Shown piece by piece: positions 1 through 62,000 of a DNA stretch of 64,000 nt. A program made the translations under genes and the position numbers. Below the pieces are notes generated by a model. The model searched no databases. It was not told where the DNA came from and saw nothing but the letters and a program-made list of their open reading frames with translations. Each line of letters starts with the position of its first letter. The first letter of the stretch is position 1. Source of the DNA: Chrysogorgia sp. JL179-B06 (lineage: Eukaryota > Cnidaria > Anthozoa > Scleralcyonacea > Chrysogorgiidae); assembly GCA_035772405.1 (NCBI GenBank), contig JAYKKM010000416.1:2326001-2390000 (forward strand), read 5' to 3'.

Positions 1-361
1 ATTTTACAAGTTCGTTAAAACATTCGCGGTCGATGTTTATGGGCAGTTACAACGGCTCGTCATTGTAACTGCCCATAAACATCGGCCGCTCATGTGTTAA
101 ATCCTCTCTAATATTAATTAATAAATACTTTATTAACCTCGGCCTGTACTGGAAAGTATTTGCTTTCAGTTTCATCGCACAAATCTCGCTCCTTCGTCGC
201 TCGGTCTGTACGAAAAGCTCAGGTAAATACTTTACCGTACAGACCTCACACTCGGTTAATAAGTCTTTATTATTTACGCAACAACTTGTTTTGGGGTAGA
301 GTGACCCTTTAAATTGAGATAGCTATTGTATAAGTTCATATAATGTATAAATGTATCTTAC

Positions 362-50153
<49,792 letters not shown>

Positions 50154-50230
50154 GAAAAAACCTTTTTAAAATGTTATTTACTCAGCGAATAACGGAAGGA
50201 AACAAATTCCACCATATTAACTTCCCATCA

Positions 50231-50890
50231 CGGGCGTTCGTTGCGGGTGACATCGATATGTTTGGTCAGCGGTCAACTTCGTTTTCTTTCGTAATTCGTT
50301 CGTTAGGGTTCGCAACGAGTCGAAGTGGATTGAAAAACAGGTGGGGTTAGGGTTAGGAAGACACTTAAGGCGGGTTAGGGTTAGGATTGGTATTGTTTTG
50401 GGGTTGGGTTCATTAGGGTGATTTTGGATTCATGACGGTGGCAGATGCCCTTTTTCTGAAATAAAAATGGCCTTTTTATAAATGTGGCATGTGGCGGTTA
50501 AGGTAAGGTTTCCCATGTCTATGCTGGGAAGAATTAAATCCCTTTTCGTAGAAGTATGACATTGCTGTAGAAATGTATACAGGTACTAACTGTTACAACC
50601 GTACAACGTTTTAAATTATACAATAATTTTGAAAATAACCAAGGTGTCTCTTTTTGGTAGTGCCCACTTTTTAGGTGCTTCCGTAGCCTCTGATTCATGA
50701 TAATGATAAATCCTTATGCCATTTAAGATTTCATGATCTTAAATGGTATAAGGATGAAATTAATGAATCACCTTGAGAGAATTAGTCTCCTTTGTGTGCT
50801 GGCTACGATCGGCTACGAACAGATTTTAATACGAAGAAACGAAGTTGTCAGCTGACCAAATATATCGATGTCACCCGCAACGAACGCCCG
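50231..50890. mobile_element. Foldback element immediately upstream of the MIB1 start
   Basis: CGGGCGTTCGTTGCGGGTGA and the next nine bases are perfectly repeated in reverse complement at 50862-50890, with weaker similarity to about 75 bp. The centre holds TTAGGG-like repeats. The element begins 77 bp upstream of the MIB1 ATG. Confidence 0.85.
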
Positions 50891-50910
50891 AACCCTTGTC
50901 AAACCCTTTC

Positions 50911-51470
50911 AAGTGCCACTACGATGAAAATTCACCCCCGTCTTTTAGATTTTCTTTAGCATAGAATAGTATTTCAGGGTCGAAAGTGATCATCGATGTA
51001 AAAAAAACAAAAAAATGGTATTTTGAAGTAAGTATTTTGAGCTCTGAAATCACTATTATTTAGGCCACCATTACTAAAAACGTGTTCCAAGTGAGCCCGC
51101 AATTTCAAAAGGTAATATTGTTTGTGACGTCAGATTCTCAATGCTACGCCGGAATTTCGGTCGAGGTTAGTTGTTTTCTTGCTTTTTTCGAGAAGTTGAT
51201 GAAATGTCCAGCCTTTCAGACGAAGAATTTGAAAAAACAACCTTGATTTACTTGAAGAATTAGCCACGTTGAGTCTTCGCGTTGAGAATCTGACGTCACT
51301 TCGTTACGCTGGTCAAGAACATGAACAATTAATGGCGGACATAACAACTCCAGATTCGGAGTAAGAAAAATAATACTTGCCATCGTCGAATCGCAAAACG
51401 GTTTCGACCGAGTAATATTTAGCAGCTCTGCTTTATAAATACGTAAAAATGTCGATAGGTAAAAATTTAA
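50911..51470. mobile_element. Second copy of the AGTGCCACTACGAT MITE
   Basis: It is nearly identical to 18097-18636 over most of its length (for example GGGTCGAAAGTGATCATCGA). The right end has diverged or been lost. Confidence 0.85.
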
Positions 51471-51699
51471 TCCACTACATAGGATCCAGGCCCCAGCGGC
51501 CAGTACTATTCGAAAAGTAAGTCCATCTACACGATACGATTTTCCCTTACAACTGTCACTCATCAGTCTCATCTAGATGTATATGCATAGTTATTGTATG
51601 TGATTCACTAACAAGCGTGTAAAGGGCGATTTCGCCGATTTGTAATGATGTATATATCTCAGGAGTGTAGGTCTTGACTAAAATTGACACGAGTGACCA

Positions 51700-52439
51700 C
51701 GAAAACGCCTGCGGAGGAGGTAGCCCAACCAACTGTGAAGTGTGAACTCATACAATAATCAATTAGCGAGATACAAAAATCAATTAGTCCGACAGGAACA
51801 GGGAGTATCAACTCTACTGGGAGTATCTCATCTAGCAAAAACGGTAAACCTTCATGTTTCGCGCGCAAAAAAATAACTTGATGTAATATCAATATATAGA
51901 ACCCACTATATGTAGAATATGGTTATAACCAATATACAAGCCCATATATAATTTAGAGCTATACAGGTCTATAAAGGATCAATATGAATACAGGTATAGA
52001 GCTATACAGGTATATAATTACATTCTGATTTGAAACTTAGTTAGAAATTATTTTCAAATCAACAAGTGATTTGAAAAGAATACATATTTAATTTTTTTAC
52101 TGAGTGGGTTTCTTTTCTTTTCTTTATACACACTGTATAAGAAAAGTCTTGTCAGTGATAGATGTTATGAATACCTGTATAGCTCTGTATTCATATTGAT
52201 CTGCATAGGTATCTTTATAGACCTGTATAGCTCCAAATTATATATAGGCTTGTATATTGGTATAATATGGGCATATAGTGGGTTCTATATATTGATATTA
52301 CATCAAGTTATTTGCGCGTGAAACATGAAGGTTTTGGCTAGATGAGATACTCCCAGTTGAGTTCACAGTTAGTTTAAGTCTGCGATTAAGGTTGGAGTGT
52401 GGTTAGGGCTAGCTACCTCCTCCGCATGCGTTTTGGGCG
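51700..52439. mobile_element. Large foldback element
   Basis: CGCCTGCGGAGGAGGTAG at the left is matched by CTACCTCCTCCGCATGCG at the right. Inner blocks such as TGATGTAATATCAATATATA and ACCTGTATAGCTCTGTATTC are also inverted. The hAT-like element at 52440 is inserted at its right edge. Confidence 0.78.
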
Positions 52440-53288
52440 CAGGGGCGAAACTAGACCTTTTTCGCTGGGGAGGTGTACGGTGAAATTGCCCTGCTAAAAT
52501 CTTTGGTGCGCTGCAGCTCCGTAGGCAAAATTTACCGAAACGTATAAATGGAAGCGTGCCTCAATCTACATGCATTTGAACTAAATTCCTATTGTCAGTA
52601 TCTGGTATGTGATGGCAAACTGGCAATTGGCAATACATACAGTAGAGTTAAAAATAGATATTAATCTATAGCAAGACTACGAAAGTAGGCATTCAGCCGT
52701 CTCCAACGAGGATGACACAACTACAGCCCGTGCGTTTCCGGTTTCCTAAAGCACAGTACGCATAAACAACTGCACAACCGCTGCGTGCGCGGACTAAGTT
52801 CGCTTTAGTTAATTCGTGTAACATACAGAATTGATCATTGATCGTGCATAAAACTGATAAAAGTATAATCGTCATGCATTATTTTTCTGGAAGCAGAGGC
52901 GTAGGAACGGATGTAAAATCGACAAGCAGGTAATCAGTGTCCGCATTTTTAGGGGGGTGCCCCCGGAAAATTTTGAAATCTAGAAGCTTGGAAAGACAAT
53001 TTGCAGCAATTTGAGCAAACTTTTTCATCTAATTCTACAGCGAGCATATTTCAAATGAATCCAAATATGAATCCAAGCTTACCTGCTGCACAGGCCAAAA
53101 GGAACCTGCTACACCCGTTTGTAAAATCTCGTGTAGATGAAGCCCATAAGTAGATTACCTTAAGTAACTTCTCTCTTAGCCTCCGACTGCGCTGCCCTGC
53201 AAGATCTCTGTTTGCCCTGCCAATTGGTGTTTTTAGTATTTTGGGGGGGTGTCACACCCCCCTACACCCCCCTTAAGTTTCGCCCCTG
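52440..53288. mobile_element. hAT-like element, 849 bp
   Basis: The ends CAGGGGCGAAACT and AGTTTCGCCCCTG are flanked by TTTGGGCG (52432-52439) and TTTGGGTG (53289-53296). No transposase is seen. Confidence 0.88.
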
Positions 53289-53423
53289 TTTGGGTGAGAA
53301 GGGCGCTTTTGTGGGCGAGAAGGGCGCGGGGTTAGGGCTTCGGTTAGGATTAGGGTAAGTGTTAAGATTAGAGATATATTTGGGATTTGGATTTAGTTCA
53401 GACATATGATTACTTCAAATGTG

Positions 53424-53488
53424 GTCTTTCGTGGTCATTCGTGGTCATTCGTAGTCATTCGTGGTCATTCGTGGTCATTCGTAGTCAT
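53424..53488. repeat. 10-bp tandem repeat (GTGGTCATTC)
   Basis: About six copies of GTGGTCATTC or GTAGTCATTC in a row. Confidence 0.9.
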
Positions 53489-53656
53489 TAGGCCGTTAAA
53501 AAAATATTAAAAATATAGAGAGCAATGTGCTAATCTGATGCGCATGGCCTGATAAACGGACTCGAAGTTTGAATTTGTTTTCCTGCTCTATTTTTTGTTT
53601 GACATCCTAGTGATGACGAAAGCCGAAAAGGCAAAGTTCAAGGCCCCTTGCTGAAC

Positions 53657-54622
53657 CAGTGTTTCCACTTTCCTGTTTCAAGGAAATTTGACTGTAAAAA
53701 GGAATTTTTTAGGATGAAGGAAAATTCAAGGGAATCTAAGAAAATTCAGGAAAAAAAAGTAAAATAATATTTTCAAATGTCAAATATTTGTATGTTTTAT
53801 TTAGTAGTTTGTGATCGAGATTGAAAATATTATGTTATTATTATATGAAGTACCTCGGACCTTAGCCACAACTGGCACATCATGGTGTACTAACTGTACT
53901 GTTAGTCACATCTGTCCTGTTAAGATTCATTGATTTATGAATGTTGAACTTTGCACTTTACTGTTTTTGACTTGATTAAAATAAATAAATAAAAGAAATG
54001 TGCTCAGATATGAAAAATCAGAAAGTTTGAAGAAATGTTATACTTTATTGTGGGCTAATTAGAAAGAGGAAGTTCTCCTCTTTCCAATGACGTGAAAATG
54101 AGCGAATTTGGTCGTAAAGTGATGAAGATATGGCAGTTTGAAAAATGGATAAAAACAAGGGTTAAAAAATCAAATTGCTTAACAAAATTATGTTTTGACA
54201 GCAATTTTGATGGAAATATATTTGGAATGAATTTACTTTATTTTGAACTCATTAGATAGAGGAAGTTCTCCTCTTTCCAATGACGTGCAAATGAGCGAAT
54301 TTGGTCGTAAATTGATAACGTTATGGCAGTTTGAAAAATGGACAAAAACAAGGGTTAAAAAATCAAATTGCTTGACGTTACGCGATCCCGTGGCCTAACC
54401 GATACCTTCCCAGAATGCATTGCTAGCTGTGTTTAATAGTTGTTTATACGGAGTTTTGAGACTTGCAGACTAAAACACGAGATTACTATAAAAAATTACC
54501 TTCTGCCGTTAATCAAGGAATTTCAAGGAAATTTCAAGGAAATTACATTGTCATTTCAAGAAAATTAAAGGAATTTTTAAGACCGGAAAAGGAAATTTCG
54601 ACATTTCATTGTGGAAACACTG
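53657..54622. mobile_element. hAT-like element, 966 bp, with internal duplication
   Basis: The ends CAGTGTTTCCAC and GTGGAAACACTG are flanked by an exact 8-bp duplication TGCTGAAC (53649-53656, 54623-54630). Two direct copies of about 140 bp (54040-54181, 54235-54374; GAGGAAGTTCTCCTCTTTCC) lie inside, next to a LINE-like tail with AAATAAAT. Confidence 0.92.
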
Positions 54623-54659
54623 TGCTGAACATCGGTGTATCATGCCCGAATTGACTTAA

Positions 54660-55560
54660 GCATGCATTCAATAATTTTCGGCCATGCGAGCTAATGACGA
54701 CCACTTTGGCTGCGTTTTGTAATTCGTACGGTTCAGTTCTGTACCGTCTTTATTTTGATCCGATTATTTTTGCGTTTACATGCGGTACCGACATTTATAT
54801 ATTAACTCATGCGCAGAAGTTCAGAACTCATGCAGAGCAAATTCAAAATGGCTACCTGCAACACAAAAAGAAAATCTGCGGTGCCAGACAATGAACTGAT
54901 ACAGAATCAGTCTCAAATGAGGGAAAAAGCTTAAATTCACCATAAATTCGCCGGCAAAGGCTTTGGTAAGCGGACATGCCGTGTTTAACATGATCAGGAG
55001 AACAATCATCTCCCTTAATGCAACAATATACCGAGGATCAAGGCCGAAAAACGCACATTACTGGTCTTCTCATGCTGTTAGTAGTGACAACTTTTCCGAT
55101 TAAAAAGCGTTAAAAAAACATACAAAAACGAAAACATACTCTTTCTGAACGAATAAGTAACCTGACCAAATCTCACTAGGGCTCAATCCTAAACCGTGCC
55201 ATCCGGTACAAAACTTATCCGGTCGAAAATGTTTACACGCATATACCGGACGAATTTGGAACCGGACAGCTACAAAATTAAACCTGCTTTTTGCAGGTAT
55301 AAAACTAGTCCGCGGTTAGGCGGTACGAAATTAGTCCGTACCGGAATTTCATACCGGATCCAAATTCGACCGGTACCGTGTAAATGGACCGGCGTTCCAA
55401 AAGCAATGGACCGTTCCCGCAATGCTCTTGACTTTCCAACGGAGTTTCAAAGCAGAAGACGCCGACGAAGAAGAGCATTTTTTATGAAGCTCGTGAAACT
55501 GATGCTGATAATACTGCCGTGGATGCGAGTCCACGGTCCAAGTCTATAATGTTTGTTTTA
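54660..55560. other. Intergenic repeat with ACCGGTAC/CCGGTACAAA motifs
   Basis: Repeated TACCGG, CCGGTAC and CGGTACC words occur between 55190 and 55390, resembling those near 16920-17000. Short open frames here look like no known protein. Confidence 0.35.
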
Positions 55561-58140
55561 GACACTATCCCACGCTCCATCAATATCATCACTCATGACC
55601 TCAACTCTCAAGACATGTTTAATTATCTAACTCTAATGTTTTTCGGGTTCCTTTTTTGTTTACCGGACACAGAATATTATACATAATAATTAGGATTAGG
55701 ATTTTGTATTTGATTATATAGTTTTTATTCCTGTAAAGCTTTTGAATCAGCGACCTTTATGCGTCTACGACGTATAGTCTGTGTCATTCGTGCACGAATA
55801 ACTGGAAGATGCCGATTGCCGCGACGACGATAATCATGCCATGCATCCGATCAAAACTCTTTTTTGACACAGACCTTGCAATTTTTAATCAACACAAATT
55901 AGCAGTTTGATGACCCATGTATTAACATCAGCAAACAAAAGAGAAGTTGAACACAATGGTTGGGTGAGGTAATTAATTTCTATAAGCGTATATCAATAAC
56001 TTGCTATCAAAGCAATGACATTCATTATGATCGAGTCAGAGCAACAACCTCTTGCTTTTTCACTGGTCTAGCACAATGCACACTTGGAATCACACTTGAA
56101 ACACTATACAACAAATCTAAGACGGTGAAACTGCACAAGACGGTGGATAAAAAGGTGGGGATAATTATACGATCGAAAATCGTATAAAATTTTTGTAAAA
56201 TTATCATATAAATTATCGTATAAAAGTTTGATATAGGCAGTTTTAATTTCACTCTATAACGAAGGGCCTTCACTCACTAGTTCGGCAGTACACCAACCTT
56301 TTAGAGTATTCAAAGGTATAGTTGTTACTGAACTTTTTTTATTGGACTAATCGTTTTGAAACCGGTATACTGGTGATTTATATAGCGTTTATCAAAGCTG
56401 GATATTAGGAGAATGAAATTGGGCTGAGTTCTACCGGAAACTAGTCCTAAAAAACGACCATCTCGGCATTAAAACATCGCAGGTTCATTCGTGTTGGGAC
56501 CTGGTCAAACGTCTATCCATCGCCATTACTATGCTTACGACGTTTTGTTAACGGTCAACACGCAGGTATATATCTTCAACGACATCGTCAACAACTGACC
56601 AACCAATCTCTGGTCGGAGATCTTAGGATACAGCCATGAACCATGTAACTCCACGTCTTGAATGGCGTAGACACAGTTCCACAAGGGAATTGAGCGGTTG
56701 ACATATCTACACCAAGAACATATGACATGTCATCTCGTGATTTCATTTCTCAAGATCTGAAGATCGGGATTACGTTTTAATTTCCTTCCTTCTCCAATGT
56801 CGTAAAAGCAGTAGGGGAAGAGTGTTACAGCCAGTATATGTACGGTCAGATTCATCTTCTTGCTATGGTTTTATACCACTAGAACTATTTGTCAACCTAT
56901 CCAGAAGCTAGCTGCATTAACAAACTAATCGATAATGGTTTCCGCAATGCCTTTATATCCACCAGATCATACTGGACCAGGTCTATACAGCTTTCTCGCG
57001 AAGTTTCTTCCACTCTTCAACTTTTCCTTGAAGCACCTCTGAAGTTCCTGCACGCTCAGTATAGAGAACATATACCCAAAGTACACTTTGGACGTGTCCA
57101 TATAAGAACAACTTGTGCTGCAGCTCTTTCGGTCCAGTTGTTGTAAAGTCTGGTGTCAAGCAAGTCGTGTGTCTTAATTCTCTCCAACATTTTCCTGAAA
57201 ATCTGTGCTGCAAATTTATCAAAGACTTCTGGCCAGGCGTATCATATCATATCAGATCAACCTTTAACAAATCATCTCTTCAAACATTCAATTCCTTTTC
57301 CCCTTCGTGCTTAACGAACAGGTTTCTCAACTTTTCTGGATTGGTGCATGGACATGTAGAGACAAATCTTTTTGTGCTATACAAAGCAAAATATGATTTG
57401 GACTGAAAACAGACGGTTCATGTGTACAGCATTGAAGAAATCATTGTCAATCTCTGACCTATATACGTGCAGTCACAAACGGCCTGCCACTTTTTGACTT
57501 GAAATTATCCTCCAATTTCTCTTCTTCCATTTTCCTGCCAACAGCGTTCTTTAATCGACCTTCTCAAGCGGAATGAACGTTGTCGACCTTGAACATAGTC
57601 ACGTATGATAGTGTTAGCCAAAGACCGTTAAAATTAAACTAGCCATATTAATTAAACCTGTAGATTCGCTACGAGACGTAAACCTTTGCCCAAGTGGTAC
57701 GTCACACCATCGACAAATTTAATGTATTAAAGTAACAAGGGTCGTTACTTTCGGATTTAGCAGCCTTCTCTATCGTTACTTTCGGGGGATAGCTACTTTC
57801 GGATGGAAAAAATACGTATCTGAAGTAAATCATGGCAAATATTATTCGACTGTTGCTTTTTTATTGTAAAATGATTTTTGCCCTGACTGTTCCCACATGT
57901 CATGAACTGTATTCGTATATAGGTGTTTATAGTTGCTTTTGAGATGAATATGTTTTACGTGACCAAGTCTGCAGAGCATTGCATATTTCTCATATTATTC
58001 ATGTCAACAAAGTAATCAAGGACAAAATTACCTCAAATTATACAGAAATTATCATATCAAAACACCCAGAAATTATGGGTGTCATGTGACGATATTGAGC
58101 TAGGCAGCCAATCAGGGTTCGCCATTTGGCGAAAAATGAA
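55561..58140. other. Intergenic stretch without recognised genes
   Basis: A fragment near 56258 (AAGGGCCTTCACTCACTAG, then GCAGTACACCAACCTTTTAG) is shared with 8150-8215 and 9290-9350. Several frames around 56890-57400 are open for about 80-97 codons on both strands but resemble nothing I know. This may be decayed retroelement sequence. Confidence 0.4.
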
Positions 58141-58179
58141 CCCAGCTATATAACAATTATTTCGTTAATTGCACTCCAG

Positions 58180-58800
58180 AGAGTGCGATTAATGTTACCA
58201 TGATAATAAAACTCAAATAGCTGCCATTTGTATCGGATTTGTTTTGAACCATTTTCTAGGGCTTGTTTTTCGCTAGTAATTGAAAACCTTATCAAAACAT
58301 TTTAACATTAATGTAGAGAACACTCGTTGTGAAACTTTCTAGTTGTTTTTAACAGAAAAAGACGTTTTTAAAGGCGTAATTTAATACAAAGCGTATAGAC
58401 TCGTACTTCGCTTAGAGTAAAGTACTGACGTGAATATTTAGTAAATAAATTTTTTTTGTTGTGTTTAGTCATTTTCAAGAAATTTTGTTGTGGAAAAATG
58501 AATTGGCTTCTTTGCGGAAAGAGCATTCTAGCTATTGTTTGTGGTTGTAAGGTTAACAAACCTTCGGATGCAAAAAAAATGTTTTGACGAGTTAGACAAC
58601 AGCGTAATTTTGTCATGCATCATATAATAAATAAGTAATCATACGATTTTGCTCGTGCGATTAAGTATTTCCACTACGAGTGATATTTGAAAATTGTTCA
58701 AATTGTAATCGCCTAACGGCTAGTGCAATTTCGGCACGATTTTCAAATATCACTCGTAGAGTAAATCCTTAATTGCACTCTCTATTATATGCGTATTAAT
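58180..58800. mobile_element. Repeat related to the 5.8-7.9 kb element
   Basis: GCGATTAATGTTACCATG, AGTGCAATTTCGGCACG and TTTTGTCATGCAT blocks match 5880-6300 and 6660-6720. It ends about 90 bp upstream of the ANKRD66-like start codon. Confidence 0.65.
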
Positions 58801-58887
58801 TACTATACTCATGTTAATGTTGATATATATATATATTATAATTTATAATATAGAGTGAAAGAGTTTCTCGCCAGAACAACAACCATT

Positions 58888-59095
58888 ATGAGTGATATCA
58901 ATGGATCATCATCCCAGAGGCAGAGACAAAGTGCTCAAGTTGTTATGGAGTTGATTCTGCACGAAGCCTCGTGCAATGGCGATGATAGGAAAATTGAAGA
59001 ACTCCAGATGTACTTAAGAAAAGGCAAAATATTGATAAACCAACCAGATGTCGAGTGGGGAAACAGGACCCCACTACATTGTGCTGCAGAGCGAG
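58888..59095 (+). CDS. ANKRD66: ANKRD66-like exon 1
   Basis: It starts MSDINGSSSQRQRQSAQVVM, followed by the first ankyrin helix pair and PLHCAAERG. It ends in phase 1 at donor GTATTC, a weak-looking site that nevertheless fits the next exon exactly. A polar, Gln-rich N-terminal tail precedes the first repeat. Confidence 0.86.
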
Positions 59096-62000
59096 GTATT
59101 CATACCACAATATCTTAACGTTGGTCCGACATTTTCGTGGCAAGTTAACCAGCTAGGAGGGTCGCCAGACCCTCCTAGCTGGTTAACTTGCCACTATACG
59201 CCAGTATAGTTTTAGAGGCTCAAAATTATTGAGGCGATCTCTGGGCTCTGGGATATATTTCGCAATATTGCTTTTGTTTTATTATCTTTCGAAATGACAG
59301 CAATGCACAAAATGGGGTAGCCTGCTTGCACTGGCTACGGCGCTATAGCTAGTGAGGAAACTGGAAAACACAGATTGAAAACAGTACCGTAATTAAGTAG
59401 GGGAGGTGCAGGCGTGCGCGGGAGGCCGAGGTCCATTCAGAACCTGATTTTTTTGTTTGAACCTCGTCACAGTTGGTCTTCCACGCTTCGCGTCAGTCAA
59501 GGCTGACATAATTCGAAACGAAAGTCAAGCCAAAACGTTGAGTTTTGTGAAAAATGCAGAAATATTTACTTTCTTAGGTATGCCTTCTATTAATTGTAAT
59601 AGACAAAATGAATAATTTATATCAAGGATTGACAAGATATTTACAATTACCGATATACAGTGTGTATCAAAAAAACCGCTACCGGAAGCAACTGTGAATT
59701 AGCATTTTTTTCAAAGAACCCATTGTAATAGTTTGAAGGCTTAGACACCTCTGAGCAACGAATGCGTAAAAAATAACTTGGATTGCATTCGTATTGAAAA
59801 CTGCTTTCTCTCTTCTTGATTAACGCAGCGCTTGGACCATCTTAATTTCCCAGGTGTATAATTTTTTTTTAATTACAATAGGTCTCTTGAAGAATGCTAA
59901 TTCATTTTCTAAGGGTAGCGTTTTTTTTTATACACACTGTACTGTATAGTGACTGCCGCATAGGCAGTACATATATCAATCGAACCAGTGCATCATTGTA
60001 ACCTTCGCTCTGCATCTGAGTCTCGGTGGCTCAATGGTTAGAGCGTCTCACCAGCAGTGTATATATTAACACATATCATGATGATGAGATGAAATGTTCT
60101 ATATAAATCATGAATACCAGACCTCCATCGGCTTGACCGTATAGCTCAGATGGTTATAGCGTTGAACTAGTAAATCAAAGGTCGCGGTTCAAAACCCAGC
60201 CACGGCAGGCAGTTTTCTGCTTGCGCGGTTTGAGCTCATTCACTCTAGAACATTTCATCTCATCATCATATTACCGAGTGACAATATCATAACATAACAT
60301 CACATTAACACATATTTACGGATAAGTTTACCAAAGGAATTCGTGCTTCGCCGACCGAGCGTGCAATGAGGGTGTATCAAAAAAAGCGCAACCTCGGAAT
60401 TTCCCAAGAAATCCACTTTGTTTTTATTAGCACAAAAGATTTTAGGCCTCTGCGGGGAATTTAAAATAGCTCATCTAATCGTATTCCAAGGGCATAACTG
60501 TCGAATTGCTAATAAATAAACAACTTCACATTAAATAAATGCATAAATTTCGATTCAATTCTGCTTTACGTGCTCGAGTTTGTAGTAATTAGACAGTTAT
60601 GCCCCTGGAATACGATTACAAGCTATTTTAAATTCCCAGGGGCGAAAATCTTTTTTGTTTAACAACACAGTGGATTTCTTGGGAAATTCCGAGGTTGCGC
60701 TTTTTTTTATACACCCTGTATTTCTTCAAATATTTCATTAATATCCGATAGACATATTGTCCAATAGCATAGAGTCTGGCTGCTATTAATAGCTCAAAAA
60801 GCGGACAAACAAACCAAATTTGACTCACAAATGATTGCAAATGAGCTATTTCTTTTGTTATGGCCGCAAGAATTATGTGTAAAACCGGACAAATATCGGT
60901 ACTGACGTCATCTCGACGGAGCGCTATTGGGTGCACGTATTTCATCACGTGCAACGGTTTTTATATACCTGATAAAACTTATCATTCTGGAAGCCACGAG
61001 AGTGATTTGAATCCAGTCTCAGGGAAAATATGGGGTTAATGATTGACACAATGAATTGGCACCTTACTCTCAATTTGTATTAAGGTTTTACCCTTTTTGT
61101 TGAATTACTAATTATGAACATGAACGTTTTATATAAAGAATACTAATGATGAACATGGAATTTTATATAAAATTGTCATCCTAATCATCAATTCAATGAG
61201 AAAGCAAAAACATTCAAAACAAATTCAACGAACTACCTGCCTATATTATGGACCTTGCCAACCATCTTTGATTCGTTGGCCACACCCTCACTCGAAGCCT
61301 GTCTCAATTCCGAATCTAACGCCCGACAAAAGACAAACACAAAAAAATCGTCAGGTTGAAAATCAATTTTTAAATAAAATGCGAAGGGTTCCGACCACGA
61401 GGACTGCTACAGCTCAGAGTTATAAAAAAACGGCTCTTTGCTCAGGCTGGCTAAAGTCTCATAGAATTCTTACATTCCTTTATTCTTCGCAAGTAGCGAC
61501 GCTGCACTATCATTTTCCACTTGCAAATGGCGTTGTAAATGACAAACAATGCTGTACAGTGTTATCGGTGGATAAACGGTTTGTATAAACTTATAAGGGC
61601 TGTTTATATGAGGCGGGCTAGCCATGGCTGAGTTGAGTCACGAAAAGTCTTTAGTCCTCGACCAACAAGATCATTTGAATTAATGTTATCATTGTTATGC
61701 TCTTCTTAGCCGTGAGAAGAACTTTGTTAAAGAGTGAGTGTCAACCGTGACGCATTGCACGCTCGGTCGGCCATTTTTTGAAGCACGAAATTCCCTTTGT
61801 GAACTGCATCCGGAAATATCTTGTCAATCCTTGATATAAATTATTCATTTTGTCTTTTAATTGAAAGAAGATATACCTTAGAAAGTAATTACTTCTGTAT
61901 TTTTCACAAAACTCGACGTTTTCTTGACTTTCGTTTCGATTTATGTCAGCCTTGACTATGCGAAGCGGCGAGGTTCCGAAACAAAAAATCAGTATTTGGA

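Noticed and set aside
1..361. Third RING exon of MIB1
   Set aside because: No C-P-x-C or CGH motif is readable on the minus strand; the region holds an inverted repeat (about 29-83) containing ATGTTTATGGGCAGTTAC and its reverse complement.
60132..60208. Functional tRNA-Thr gene
   Set aside because: The D stem is broken and the B box degenerate (GGTTCAAAACC). It lies inside a mobile element with a target duplication.
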